Source of the DNA: Adenanthera pavonina
Lineage: Eukaryota > Streptophyta > Magnoliopsida > Fabales > Fabaceae
DNA length: 64,000 nt
Reading direction: 5' to 3'
Assembly: GCA_026686845.1 (NCBI GenBank)
Contig: JAIVEN010000024.1
Location: 12,697,501-12,761,500 of the forward strand
Shown here: piece after piece, positions 1-12,704 of the stretch
Layout: each line of letters opens with the position of its first letter
Numbering within the stretch: position 1 is the stretch's first letter
Notes under the pieces: model-generated
The model's input: the letters and a program-made list of their open reading frames with translations, nothing else
Databases searched by the model: none
What the model was told of the DNA's origin: nothing
Translations under genes and position numbers: made by a program

Positions 1-740
1 GGTTTTCCTATTTAGTGTATGTTGACAAAATAATTTAATTCATAATTTAATAATCATCCTCGCTTGGAAGACTCTGGGACCATATCCTATATAATCATAT
101 CCTTCTTCAATAAAAACTATCACTATCTTATCATTGTTTATGCTCTTCACTTTTTTTTTCTTTAATATTCTTATTTAACAATTTTGAAAGATAAAGACTA
201 ATTTATATCAGGTGAAAACAATATAGCTCAAGATCCCAAATGAAAAATTGAATGTAGAGAATGCATTCAAAAAAATTAAGACAGAGAAGAGAGTCAATGA
301 CTGTGGTTTTATTTTAAGATATTTTAGAATAATTTTAAAAGTATAAATGCTCTTAATTACAATTTTTTTAGTGACAAAATGCTAGCTACAAATGTATGTA
401 TGGGCGGTATTAGGTAATAAAATGATTAATAAAAGTATCATTCCCAATAAGAATTTGGTACCAACTACAACCATCCAATAATAAATGGAAAAAAAAAAGG
501 AAATATAAAGGACCACAAGAGATATAGAGGAGGGAGTAAAGAGTTTAGTTTATAGATAATATTTTACTATAATATAACAGCTTGTCACTAAGATACATCC
601 AGGAATGTATATAGTTTAGTAACAAAATATCCTGGATTAATTTTTAATAAATGTGGGAGTAAGGAGTTAGTACTATAGTTAACGTAATCCATGTTAGTAA
701 TACATAGAATGCCCCACTCTAATTCATAACTCTTAGTATA
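1..740 (+). repeat. Segmental duplicate of the 3' flank of the defensin-like gene (copy 1)
   Basis: This stretch aligns along its whole length with 19721-20401 and then 21032-21080. Shared anchors include the run around 'ttggaagact', 'cttatcattgttt', 'tatttaacaattttgaaag', 'tagctcaagatccca', 'aatttggtaccaacta' and 'atgtgggagtaaggagtta'. In the second copy the segment begins about 85 bases after the stop codon of the cysteine-rich peptide gene. The simplest reading is therefore that a paralogous gene, or its remains, lies just left of base 1. No coding sequence is seen here. Around 697 this copy lacks the 630-bp insert found in the other copy. Confidence 0.85.
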
Positions 741-1195
741 TAATATTTAAAAGATAGTTTTTAGCTCAGATGAGGAGGGAAATTGCTTCCTTTCCCTCAT
801 TTGGTTAAAAAACAGGAAGGCCAGGGGAAGGCCCATCCTCTCTCATCCCCTCAAGAGAGGGGGGAGGGGGTGTTTTATGGACTAGAGGGGAGGGTTTTAA
901 CTAAATTCAGAGTAACTAGAATGACATTATTATTTTATTTAATTGTAATACTATCCCTGTGATTGCTTTAAAAAATACATATTATGCATTGCCCCCGCAT
1001 TACTTCATAAACTCGTCCTCCGCGCATCCATTAAGAAAAATGTTTAAATTGATGTTTACCTTTATAATGAGATCAAATAGTAAAATTAATCAAATAATTT
1101 AATAAATAAACTAGTGAGAAATTTATAATAAAAAATATATGAAATTTATGAGATAAATAAAGTAAAGTTTTGACATTTCTAAACCAAAAAAAATT
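741..1195. other. Gene-free stretch with a G-rich block
   Basis: No gene recognised. Bases 838-895 carry several runs of four to six G, which could fold as a G-quadruplex on the plus strand. The rest is AT-rich. Confidence 0.5.
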
Positions 1196-1364
1196 ATGTA
1201 TTGTGACGCAGTATATGCTTCTAGAGAGAGAAGCTCCTCCTTCTCTCCACTTTTTGGAGAGAAGTTGCTGCTTCTTTCCCTGTTCTTCTCTGCTTTCTTA
1301 TTTTCCTTTGCTTTTCTTGCGTGTCCTGTTGCTCTTGCTCGATTGATAGTCTCTTTTGTGCAGC

Positions 1365-2510
1365 CATGGAATTCGTGGGTGACTTGATCCTGTCCTGAAT
1401 AGTGATCCACCTGGATCAAACGAAAATGAAGCCCTATCAAACATTAATGAAATTAAGATGGATGGTGATGGAAATGAAGAAGTGGTGCCTGAAACTCAGA
1501 TGATGTAAGAAGAAAATGAAGGTTAAAATGCCAAAGCTAACCAAAAGCACGGACTACCTATAATGTCTTATAAAGAACACCTATTGGGGGCTATAATGGA
1601 ATCAGCAACACTATCAGTTGGCAAGCTGAAGATCATATGAATATTGAGGAAGAGGAACAGTGGGAACCTAGTGAAGACATTAAGAAGCTAATGGATATCT
1701 ACCCAGTGGTTCCAATCACCAATGAAGAGTGGAGGTCTCTTTGCAAACCTTGGAGGCGTCGTTGATGATTAATGTGCTTGGATTAAAGTTGAGCCTTAGG
1801 TACTTGAGGTATCGTTTGGCTAAACTCTGGAATTTAAAGAAATTTGAATTAATTGATCAGGTGAACAACTATTATATATTGAGAATGAAAGATACTAAAG
1901 CTTATGATAGAATCTTAAACGGGGGCCCCTGGGTGATTCTAGACCATTGTGTTCTTGTTCAAAGATAGAGTCCCAAATTCAACCCAAATGATAACACGTT
2001 GGGAAAAATTGTGGTGTGGGTTCAGATCCCAAATCTCCCTATAGCAGCGAATGACAAAGAGATGCTATGGTGGGTGGGGGACTGTATTGGTAAAACTATT
2101 AAAGTGGATCTAAATTCCTTTGAAGAAAACCAAGGTGAAGTTGGGAAGACTGAAAGGGCTAAATTTGCTAGAATTAGTGTAGAGAATGACTTGAGGAAAA
2201 AATTGGTTTCAAGAATCATTGTTCGGATGAAGTGTGCAACGTTGAATATGAAAGCTTAAAGCTGATATGCTCTGGGTGTGGCTGTTACGGACACAACAAA
2301 TCTATCTGCCCCAATATTTCCAATAATTAGGAGAAGAACCAAGGCTAAGAATAGGGGAAAACGGAAAACCATGAGAAAAAGGAGAGGTCACTGTTTAAAC
2401 TCAAAACAGATTTCAAGTGAAAATAAACTGAGTAAATGCAATGGAAATCCATCTTCGGAGCAACTCGATGGAAATAAAGTTTGGGACTAGCATAATCATT
2501 TGAAGAGAAT
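1365..2510 (+). pseudogene. LINE (L1-type) ORF1 relic: DUF4283 plus CCHC zinc knuckle
   Basis: Plant L1-type LINEs encode an RNA-binding ORF1 protein with a DUF4283 domain followed by a zinc knuckle. The recognisable pieces occur in order but in different frames. An acidic N-terminal part lies around 1380-1510. The DUF4283 core starts near 1725 (motifs 'LGLKLSLRYLRYRLAKLW' and 'NGGPWVILDHCVLVQR') and breaks at a TAG at 1966-1968, where the family usually has Trp. The next block starts near 1999 ('GKIVVWVQIPNLPI', 'IGKTIKVDLNSFE', 'ARISVENDL'). A knuckle of C-x2-C-x4-H-x4-C form lies near 2265-2312, one frame away from the preceding block. A CT-rich stretch at 1215-1310 may be the old 5' UTR. 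At least three frame changes and several stops make this non-functional. No endonuclease or reverse transcriptase of this copy is seen downstream. Confidence 0.85.
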
Positions 2511-2631
2511 GATAGTTCCTTCAAATTTAACCAAGGACTTCAAATCCAAATGATATATATAGAGCGGTTTAAAGAAATGCCAGGATAGATTTGCAGAATA
2601 AGTTTAAGTTCTAGATCTCCTGAGTATGATG

Positions 2632-2931
2632 TTAGAATCAACAGAATACTTTGAAGGGTATTATGACCACTGGCTCCTAGGAAGTAAATAGGTTGAGCCT
2701 GTACTTGATGTTATACAGAATCATGAGCTATATAGTCATATTAAGGGGTTATCTCAAGGTCAAGTGCTCCATGTTTCGGAAGACAGTGTCATTGCCTACT
2801 TGCTCCAGGCAGAACGATATCACAAAAGAGAAGTTGAGGTAATGGAAATCCCAAATGATGACCTGGAAAAGGATCCAATGGAGATATTAATAGGTAAAGG
2901 TAAGTTTGATGTTAGTATGGAAACTTCATAA
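2632..2931 (+). other. Open stretch of unknown origin between LINE and gypsy relics
   Basis: One frame stays nearly open here with a single internal TAG. It reads as a hydrophilic, acidic-basic segment containing 'SEDSVIAYLLQAERYHK' and 'IPNDDLEKDPMEIL'. I do not recognise a domain. It could be the C-terminal tail of the LINE ORF1 or part of the gypsy element's 5' internal region. Confidence 0.3.
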
Positions 2932-3549
2932 GTTCAGTGCAATGATTATGTAAATGTAAGGATGAAATGTATATGCAGAAGTGATCTAAGGATGCAAACT
3001 TTGAACCGAGGATGAATGCAACAAAATATTAAGTAGTAAGAAGAACAGGGGTTGAAGGATAATGATGATGAAAGTAGTTAACGCTATTGCTAGGTTTAAT
3101 TATTGATAACCATGATTAGCGAGATAAAGATAAAGAATAGTTAAGACATGCAGAGATGTTTAGCAAAGACAAGCAGTGTAAGAGTAAATTTCTCAAACAA
3201 TTCTTGTAACAGTAAATGAAGGTACCTCAAACCCAGATTGCCTATAAATGATCCATAAGTGTTTGGATTAGCAACAAAAGACTATGAAGAGCAACTATAA
3301 GAGATAATTATTGCTTAGAGACAATAGGAAGAAGCCAAAGCCTATAATGCTCCGCCTATACTGCAGCAACCTTAAGTAGATCAGTAAGCTCATACGGAAG
3401 AAGCTGTAAGGTAATTGGTTGAATTCACCACCTACCATCATATGATTACTCAAACTAGAAAGTATCAATTGCCATCCTCTAATAGTGTATTTGACATGCA
3501 AACTGCCAAGGGTTGAATTATAAGCCTTAGGAAGATTTCCAAGATAATG

Positions 3550-6500
3550 AGTTGCACGTCGGGAAAGAAGGCTTTAATATTAACGAATATGTGTGAGGCT
3601 GGTTGCCGGTGGTGAGACACAGAGCAAATTATTTAGGCAATGGGTACTCCATTGATCCCGGAAGTATACCTAGGAGAGTTTTCAGGAAAGTATTTTCCTG
3701 ATTTGTAAGGGAGAAAAAGGAAGCAGAATTTATAACAATCTGCTAGGATATGAATGAGTTATTGAATATGTAATAAGGCAAAAGAGTAGATGAGGTAGAC
3801 AAAACAAGCCAGCCCAGATTAAATACATAAAGGCTCATGGCAAAAGGCCACGTTTAGTAAGATAAAATAATGCTCCATGTATAGAAAGCCGTGATAGTAT
3901 TATGGAGATGACCAACACTAGATTCCATGTACAAGTGAGAGACTTTGTACTATCCCAGTATGAGGCCGTAAGTCACCTGAACTCAGCAAAGGTACGATGT
4001 AGGTGCAAGCCATTCATTTGCAACAGTGCTAAGAGGTTAGGTCTGGAAGTTATTATTATAAAGTAATTGAGTAAATATTTCACTTGAAGTAGGGTTACCA
4101 TCTCTATTGTTAGTTTAAAGAAATAATGAAGCACCATAGTAAGCATGAACTGGCATTGCATAAATAATTCCTTCTAGATGATAAGAATAAGATTTTGAAT
4201 TTGTCTGCCCTTGGAAGTGTTCCATATGCTAAGAATAAGTTAAAGGCCATATCAACTGCTCAAGCTAAGAGGAGCTTGAAGAAGGATGTCAAGAATGAAT
4301 AGGAAAATGATGTATGACCTAAAAGAAGTTAGATAAAGATTTAATGCCTTTGTAATAAAAAGTAGCAAAGCTTTTATGATATTTAAGGCACAAGGTATGA
4401 ATCCAAGATACAAAGTATAAGCCCAAGGTATGTGTTTAGTGGCTGACAGTTAGGGAACTACGAAACCTTAAGATAGTTGATTATTGAGTTTAATATGAAA
4501 TCTAGCTATAAGAAAAGTTTTTGGCTGGAAGATTTCACAATGAATGAAATCCTCTATCAGCTGCCAAGGCGAGGTAAAAGGGAGGTAGCTCTTGGAGAGA
4601 AGTCCAATTGAGTCAAGAAAGATGAAATCCTCTATATGATAAAAGCCGCCAAGGCAACGCAGATGAGAGGTGGCTCTTAAGGTGATGCCCAAATAAGTAA
4701 AAATGAATGACGGTGAGAGGTCGAGGGCTAGATTCTACTTGAGCTAGTAAGAGATTTTTAAAGGGTTAATAAGTTTTCTTAAATTGCCTGATCATTAGAT
4801 ATCCTTGGCTTAGCAGTTAAGAAGGTTCAATATAAGAACAAATAAAGCAAAACGTTAAAGGGAAAAAGTTAGTAACCACTACCTTAATATCATTTAGACC
4901 CTAACCCACAGAGAGCCAAAAGAGTTTAAGGGCTACGATAAGAAAAGCAAAGTACAGGGTTCGGAGGTATGTTTATATGCACAAGCATAGTGGTAACTTG
5001 AGTCTCTAAGTTAGCAAGAACTAAAGTAAAGAACAAGGAAGTAATGTAAGTATGAGAAAAAGACAAAAATGAAGATGATAATGAAATTTCATTGTGAGAC
5101 ATTATGTTGGAGGTTAAAGAAAGATGGAAACAAGGATTGAATGCTCTAGAAATAAAGTAGTATGTTAACCAGAGGTCCCATAGATGAATTATGGCTTTGA
5201 AGAAAGCCTATTACAGCATTCTCTAAGTCCAATGGTGGCATGAGTACAGCAGAACCCATTAGCACTTTATAGTTAAGTGTGCTCAAGTAGAAGAAACTTC
5301 AGAATGGTTGATCTACTGGGAAGCAAGAGAGATGTAAAAGTATAAAATGTAAGATGTGTCAATAGTTAAATGTGGCCACTATCAGTCTTATCAAGACACT
5401 TGTTACTACATGAATAAAGATATAAATAGTTTGTGGTGGTCTCAAATGATGATGATAAGAATAATGATATTGTTTAAAGAACTCCAAATATTTAGTAGAG
5501 CATGAAAGACAATTGAGAATTTTTGAAATGTTGCAAAAGTAAAGACTTGCTGAACTTAGTAAATGGGAACTGGGCTCCGAAAAGTACAGTTAGTAGGTTA
5601 TAGAATCTCCCATAAGGATTGTAATAGATCCTAGTAAAGCAAGTAAAATTATAAGATGGGAGAGTCTGAAAACCGGAATAAGATGAGAAATTTTACCGGT
5701 TTAGCAATATATTATGAAAAATTTCTCTTAGTTTGTTGTACCACTTAGTTAGATAGAAAGTTTTGTGGGAAAGGAATTATGAAATGAGTTTCTATGAATT
5801 AAAGAAGCTAAACCTCCTCCCTTATGTTAATGTTTCTGATAAAATGATAACCCAAGGGTTCCACGACAATGAAAGTAAGAATAGATCATGGTATAAGTAA
5901 TGTATTAGGATTGAGTTGAGGATAATAGCTTATGTTTTATATAATAAAATTTTTGTGCAAATGTATTCCTACTTGTGGCAGTGGTAACGAATGCTCTCGA
6001 GATACAAAGTTAGTATGAGTTACTATATCTATTATACCACCATAGAGGTACTAAAATCATAGTAACCTCAAGTGATCATGAAATAAGAGAAAAGTTAGAC
6101 TTGAGGTGTAAAAGACAAAATGAAAAAAAGGTAGAGATGGTCTTGAAAGTGTCATTCAAGCAAAGCTAACGTAGTAAGCTTATACTTTGGTAGGAAAAGT
6201 TATTCACATGATTAGTCTAAAAGTATGGAAAGATAAAGCAAGGAAAGATGTTAGATGTCGACAGAAAAACTAGAGTATAGACAAAACAAGAAAGTTATGA
6301 AAGTAAGAACAAGCATATTATATGAAAACTTCCAATACCCCTAAAGTAAAGAAAACATACGATGTCCTGAACATTTTTCTAATATGAAAAGGATTACCTA
6401 TACCATCCAAAGTTATGAATGAATTAACAATACCAAAGTGCAGTATAGACTATTAAGTCAAGTAAGTAAGAAAGATAGTATTTCTCTGGTAAGATGTTGT

Positions 6501-6588
6501 CTGAAAATGGGGAAATGATGAGAAAAATAAAATAATATATAAGTGTTATGCAAAATTTTGAAGACGAAACTTTATTAAGGGGGAGAAA
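3550..6588 (+). pseudogene. Ty3/gypsy retrotransposon internal region, decayed gag-pol
   Basis: Fragments match a gypsy polyprotein in the correct order. Around 3670-3740 there is a retrotransposon-gag piece (FRKYFPDL followed in another frame by REKKEAEFI). Around 5480-5770 the end of the reverse transcriptase and start of RNase H are visible through many stops, with pieces such as 'LAELSKWELGSEK', 'IDPSKASKIIRWES' and 'FTGLAIYYEKF'. These correspond to the family's FSKCEFW, VDPSKVEAI and FLGLAGYYRRF positions. The region ends in a polypurine tract (aagggggagaa, 6578-6588) directly before an LTR start (TGTAAATCCC), as expected upstream of a 3' LTR. No 5' LTR or primer-binding site was found, so the left end is truncated. 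The protease, most of RNase H and the integrase could not be delimited. TAA/TAG stops are very dense. Confidence 0.8.
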
Positions 6589-9500
6589 TGTAAATCCCAA
6601 AATTGCATGAAGAATGCCACTATAGGTATAAAGATATGTGAATGTAGCATGAGATGCATAAAAAGATAGAAAATGAAGTAAGATGGTAATTCTAGATGCT
6701 CGGTCCTCAAATAGAATTAATTTCCTATAAGGTTCTTAATATGAATTAATTCTAGAATTGAACTAAAAAATGTGCAATATACCTGTTCAATCGAAACTCA
6801 TGTTGAGTTGAGCGTAACGGTATAAGTATTACGTAACCAGGAGATCAAAATTGAAAGATAGATTAGTTTGAAAGAACGATATGAAAGTAAAAAAGAATTA
6901 TTTAAAGCTAAGTCCTTGGGAAAAATTATGAGAAAGTACCTAAAAAATATTTATGTTTTTATCTAAGGGCAAAACCATTTCCTAAGTTAGAAAAGAAAAT
7001 GTGAAAATTAGATTTTAACTCATGGGAAAAAAATTACTTGCAATTGAGTTCTTAAAAAAAGGAAAGAATTAGTTGCATTTAAGTCATTGGGAAAAATTAT
7101 AAAAAAAATGGCTTGAAAGAATTAAAAATTATAGTTTTACCTTGAGTCAAGGATAATCTCATAATTTTTAAAAATTACTATCAAAATGAAGCCTGTGACG
7201 AGAAAAATCCAAAGTTATATAGCATGGGTTTAACTAATAAAAAATAAAGAAATAATTAATGTCAAGTGTCAAAAAAGATATGTGGGCCCCACATATGGCA
7301 AAAGGAGAATATATCAGTATTTGGGCACCACACAGATGCTATATGAGACAGGATAGTTAAGAGGACATAGATACAAATTAAAAATAATCATGTATTCTGC
7401 AAGTGATTAAATATCACAAAAAGTAATTTTATTGGTTTTACTAAAAAAATCTAGTATATGATATATCTCGATTGGAAAAAATATGTAGTATCTTGATACA
7501 AACTCCCTCATTGGAGTTAACTTTCAACACATTAGGCACATGATTTTTGGTCAAGACAGCTTCCTCAAGAAGGCAAGCTTTTGGGTCATAAAAGTAACTA
7601 TGGTTGCATTAACTTGGGTTAGATTAAGATAAACCATGATTAGTCACTAACCTTAAGTGGATTAACCTCTCTCTCTCCTCTCATCTAGACATGTTTTAGC
7701 AGCTGAAACCAGTGAGGGAGAGCTCCAAAATTTACGAAGAGAAAGAGAGAAAAAGGGGAAAGGAGGTGGAAGCAAAGAATTCAAGTTCCAAGGGTAAGTT
7801 CTATGCCTCCTAGCTTGTGTAATTGAGAAGTTTGGAGTTGTTTAATGAAGCATTCCTCTTCCTCTCACTCTCTTTGATTTTCGTCCAAACCCTAAACCAT
7901 GGAAAAGAAGGGTTTTCATGCACCAAACTTGGGAGAAACACTAAACAAGTTACTTAAAGTAAGATTTTGGAAGTGGTTTGATGTATTTCAAAATAAATTA
8001 TTTTCCCCCTTTTCTGAATATTTTTTGCTAGAATAAGGCATTATATTAGAGAGGGAATCTCATGATTTTGACCCCAAAAATGGATTCCTTAGGTCCAAAT
8101 TATTTAAGTACAAGTATTGGTTCAAAGAGAAACCAAAAGGAAATCAATATGGAAATTTAGGGCTTTTATGCACACTATGTGACATGGCTTCATGAACCAG
8201 TAGCTTATGACCCAAAATTATGATGTATTAGGGTTAAGGAAATGGTGAAAGGCTAAGAAAAGGGTGTACAAAGTGTGGAAGACAAAGGAAAAGCAAGTGG
8301 AAGTATAAGGTAGCAACTTTACCTTTTCTTGCATTATGTATCTTACATGACTTTTACGAACTTGATGACTTGCCATGTGTTTATTTTGATGATTTGTGAT
8401 GTTTTTCTGAGTTGAATAATGAGGTTTATAACCTTTGGATGTCTCTTTTATAAAATGAAAAGATGCCAAAATTTTTATTAAAATATATGGCTTGTTATGT
8501 AAAAGTGATTGATGATTATTTTCATGAAGCTTTTATGATGAATGTGATGATATATGTATGCATCAATGGGTAATTGCTATTGAGATTCTTTGAATCTCAC
8601 CCTTCCAAATTACTAACATGCTTAGGGACCAGATGTGATAATGAGGCGAGGGAGATCCAAGAGCAAGGAGATGAATGGAGAAGATTATTGATCATTGAGT
8701 TATATCTCTCTATAATTTTATATAATTTGTAACAAAGTTGTGAATGGATGTATGAAGCTGCCATTATTTATTATCATGTATCTTTGAGTTCCTCTTGATG
8801 TTATGTATGGATTTGGAACAATGGCTGGTGATGTAAACATGTTATGAGGTCTATCTTGCTAAGTTGTGAATGGAAAGATTCAATCTGAATATCCTGATAG
8901 ATACATAGGTACTGTTTACATGAAACAGGATAATTAGTTTAGATGACTTATATGATCCAAAAGTAGATGGAACAAGCTTTTCATAGAATGAAAAAACACC
9001 TAAATTGGATAAGTACACAATTCATGGTGAATTTTAGAAGTTGAGGGTCATAACTGGACAATGGTGTGAATACTAGGATTTTCACTGTAAGTGCCATTTA
9101 AATTAAAAGGTAATATAAAATCATACCAAGGTCCAAAAATTTAGTGGTTTGCATGAGTGGAAAGCTCTATGACTTAAGTTTAAGATACCACTAGTTTGGA
9201 AATAATTAGAACTATATAATAAAGGATATGTAAGTTTTTCTAAAATTGTCTTGGTTAAAATTAAGTTTTCACTCTTAATAGTTTAAGTTAGTGTCATGCC
9301 TTTTACAAGTTGAATAAATATACAAAAAATATGTCTAAAAAGTAGAGATATAGGCTTTCAAATGACATAAAGTATGCATGATCTAGCTTAGGATATAAGG
9401 AGATATAAATTTTTAAAGTTAAGGCCAAAATCCAGGAAATATATAAAATGGCCAAATGAATAGTAATTCTCATGCTAAATACTGTATCAATTGGCATGAT

Positions 9501-9764
9501 TAAAATTTTGTTCCATATTTTTCTATATAGAGAATCTCTTAAGCTATTTTTGAAGACTTGAATTACCCCCATACAATTTTTCTAGATTTAGTTATGTATT
9601 TTCAAAGTTGGCTGGGGAAAAGAGACTTACTAAATGAACAGTAACATAGAAAATTAAGTTTTTCTGTTTTAGTCTCTTAGGTGATTCAAGCTTATAAAAT
9701 TGTATAAATGGACTCTAATAAGATTTAAATCATGGGAATTATGATCTGAAACTAAGGTGTTACA
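6589..9764 (+). repeat. 3' LTR of the gypsy relic (family A, copy A1)
   Basis: Starts TGTAAATCCC right after the polypurine tract and ends GGTGTTACA. It is 3176 bp long and shares blocks with the LTRs at 42678, 58135 and 62525. Examples are the 'accatgattagtcactaa' region near 7635, the purine leader near 7720-7800 followed by GGTAAGT at 7793, and the hairpin at 8582. Such a long TGTAAC-type LTR is typical of Tekay/Del-like chromoviruses (inference). Small open frames inside are shadows. Confidence 0.8.
8582..8598. other. Conserved LTR hairpin, copy in A1
   Basis: GAGATT-CTTTG-AATCTC: a perfect 6-bp stem with a 5-base loop, followed by 'accctt'. The same signal occurs in every LTR complete enough to contain it. 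Confidence 0.75.
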
Positions 9765-11291
9765 TATCATGTGCTTCAATCACATGTTATAGGGTTTGTG
9801 TGATGGTCTGGTAATCATAATCTCCATCACAATTAGTGTATAGTTGATCAACTGGATTCAGTTTTATCCCAGTCATCAATATCTTCAATATAAGTGATGT
9901 TATCCTACATTGTATGAAAATTTTTACAATACAATAAAATAAAATGGGTTCAAAATAAATAGAACATTTTACCTTTGAACATCAAGAATTAACATATTGC
10001 ATTGAGTTGTGCTATGAGTGCCATACTGATGTTACTTTTCTAGTCAAATTATGCCCCTCCCCCCGCGCGCTCCCCTCTCACCCCAAAAAAAAAATCATTT
10101 TGCATGTTTACTTTCCACATATGGCCTTTGACTTCCAAAACGTAATCCAATAGTAAGAACTACTATTGTCCTCATCCCATGTTGATAAACCACTCATATT
10201 GGGTTGAATTATATCCAAAATGTGCGTTATGGATATGTTGGGTTCAATTTTGTTAGGCTAATGGAAAGGAAGAAAATTATGGAAAAAGGAATCCAATAGC
10301 AAGAACCTTGCTCGGCAACGGGAGTTTAAAATTGAACACTCATACCTTTGTATTTCTCAAACTTGTATAACTTGACCTTTTCAATTTAAAAAGAACAAAG
10401 GGTTCAAATAGGTTTACGAGAGAGTGCCTGCAGAACTTACCTTGCTTGTCCATGTTGCTTTTACTATCACCGTGGCTCTTATTGTTGCCATGTTCAATCT
10501 ATTGCAAGTTTCGTCTCTTTAGCTTTGTGCAATTGAGACTTGGATGAATTAGGGCTTTAGAACATTGAAGGGTAAATTAGTACATAAGATTTATTTTAAT
10601 AACATTTTAAATTTATTTTAGAATCCTTTAAGAATATTCTAACGGAGTTAATGGTTAGGACTGATGATATGTATATTTTCAAAATAATGGGAGGTCTTTG
10701 TAATTAAAATAATATAGAAAGGTAGTTAGAGTATTTTACTTAATTTATAAATATAAATGATATAATATGTGAATTATTCAAATTAATTTTGCTACTGTTT
10801 TTTTTTTTTACAATACTACTAACTAATCCAAATTCAACTTGGATTGAGTCCCAAATAAAAAGACGCCCTTCTAACATGACTCTTTTCTATCTACAAAACT
10901 CAAGCATGAGCCCTTATTTAAGCATGAACTTTCTTTTATTTTCTTCACAGATATAATTTGCTCCCATACTTGGTTAATAGGGTTGATAGTAATACTCTCC
11001 GATTATAATGAAGTATTTGTACATTTCTTGATTATTGATATCCACAAATTTCTTAACGTTCTTAAAATATGAAACAATTTTTAAACTTGCAAAACACTAT
11101 AGTCAATCATATATTGTTAATCGTGGCCTATTTATACTTAATAATAGGGAGTATTATCGGTCCATAATTTTTTTTGCCAGAAAATAAACTACATCGGTCC
11201 AGATGTATTCATATATATATGTACTTGGTCAAAATGGTGACAATCTATCTATTATCTATCTATTATTATATACTATAAAGCAGAAGTCGAA
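9765..11291. other. Gene-free region
   Basis: No gene recognised. Bases 10053-10080 form a C-rich low-complexity block with a GCGCGC core. Bases 10735-10930 resemble 18077-18290, upstream of the defensin-like gene (shared 'ataaatataaat', 'gaattattcaaatta', 'tggattgagtc' versus 'tgtattgagtc', and 'atctacaaaactc' versus 'atctacaacactc'). Confidence 0.5.
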
Positions 11292-11329
11292 TGTAACATC
11301 CATAAATTTCCATATATGATTTTTAATAC

Positions 11330-12225
11330 GGTTCATATTTAGAATATGAGGAATGAAGATATACAATGAATAGTGGTTTCAATAAGTTACATTGAATTCT
11401 AATGAGCATACACTGAATGGAGGTATATAATAAATATTGATTTCAATAAGTTAATTACATTGAATTCTAATGAGCATACACTGAATAAAGATATACAATG
11501 AATTATGATTTCAATAAGTTACATTGAATTCTAATGAGCATACACTGAATGAAAATATACAATGAATAGTAGTTTCAATGAGTTACATTGAATTCTAATG
11601 AGCATACACTGAATGGAGGTATATAATAAATATTGATTTCAATAAGTTAATTACATTGAATTCTAATGAAGATATACAATAGTAGTAGTTTCAATGAGTT
11701 ACATTGAATTCTAATGAGCATACACTGAATAAAGATATACAATGAATTATGATTTCAATGAGTTACATTGAATTCTAATGAGTATACACTGAATGAAGAT
11801 ATACAATGAATAGTGATTTCAATGAGTTACATTGAATTCTAATGAGCATACACTGAATGGAGGTATATAATAAATATTGATTTCAATAAGTTAATTACAT
11901 TGAATTCTAATGAAGATATACAATGAATAGTGGTTTCAATAAGTTACATTGAATTCTGATGAGTATACACTGAATGAAGGTATACAATAAATAGTCGTTT
12001 CAATGAGTTACATTGAATTCTGATGAGTATACACTGAATGAATGTATATAATAAATAGTAGTTTCAATGAGTTACATTAAATTCTGATGAGTATACACTG
12101 AATGAATGTATACAATAAATAGTGGTTTCAATGAGTTACATTGAATTCTTATGAGTATACATTGAATGAAGATATACAATGAATAGTGGTTTTAATGAGT
12201 TATATTGAATTATGATGAATTGATA
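11330..12225 (+). repeat. 64-bp minisatellite inside the solo LTR
   Basis: About 14 tandem units, each containing a core like 'gagcatacactgaatgaaga', then 'tatacaatgaatag', 'tttcaatgagttacattg' and 'aattctaat'. Most units are 64 bp, some are 68 bp because of an extra 'aatt' before 'acattg', and two are shortened. Higher-order structure is visible: a 68-bp variant with 'ggaggtatataataaata' recurs three times in the same context (11415, 11606, 11858). Confidence 0.9.
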
Positions 12226-12687
12226 TCATTTGTTGGTCAAGACATCAACACTATAAATACCCCTCCCATTTCTTCATTTCAACACATCACTAGTTGAGAG
12301 TGAGAGTTGGGAGTAAGTGAGAGAAAGAGAAAGCCGAGGGAAAGAAAGAGAGTGTGAGTGAAAGAGAAGGAAAAGAAAGGAATGTTAGCTTCAAGTAAGG
12401 TACTTAAAAAAATTCAAGAAGGAAGGCAAGCTGCTTAGCTCATGATATTTTTCAGTGGAAGTAGTATATTATTTATTTCATGCATTTTCTGTGGATTAAT
12501 TATGGATGTTATGTGATATTATTGGATGAGTTGTTTCAATATAAATGTTTTGAAATGCTTTGGATGTCTAGTATTAAGAGGAAACTCTGTTGAGATTTTT
12601 ATAAATGCATGAAATATGAGTTATTTGGTTGTTTGTATAATTACCTGATTATGAGCATGATTTGTATGAATGAATATATATACTACT

Positions 12688-12704
12688 GAGATTTCCCAAA
12701 TCTC
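12688..12704. other. Conserved LTR hairpin
   Basis: GAGATTTCCCAAATCTC, preceded by 'tact' and followed by 'acacc'. Perfect inverted repeat. Confidence 0.75.

Noticed and set aside
11330..12225. Regular repeats considered as a CRISPR array
   Set aside because: Units are contiguous tandem copies without unique spacers, inside a plant LTR.
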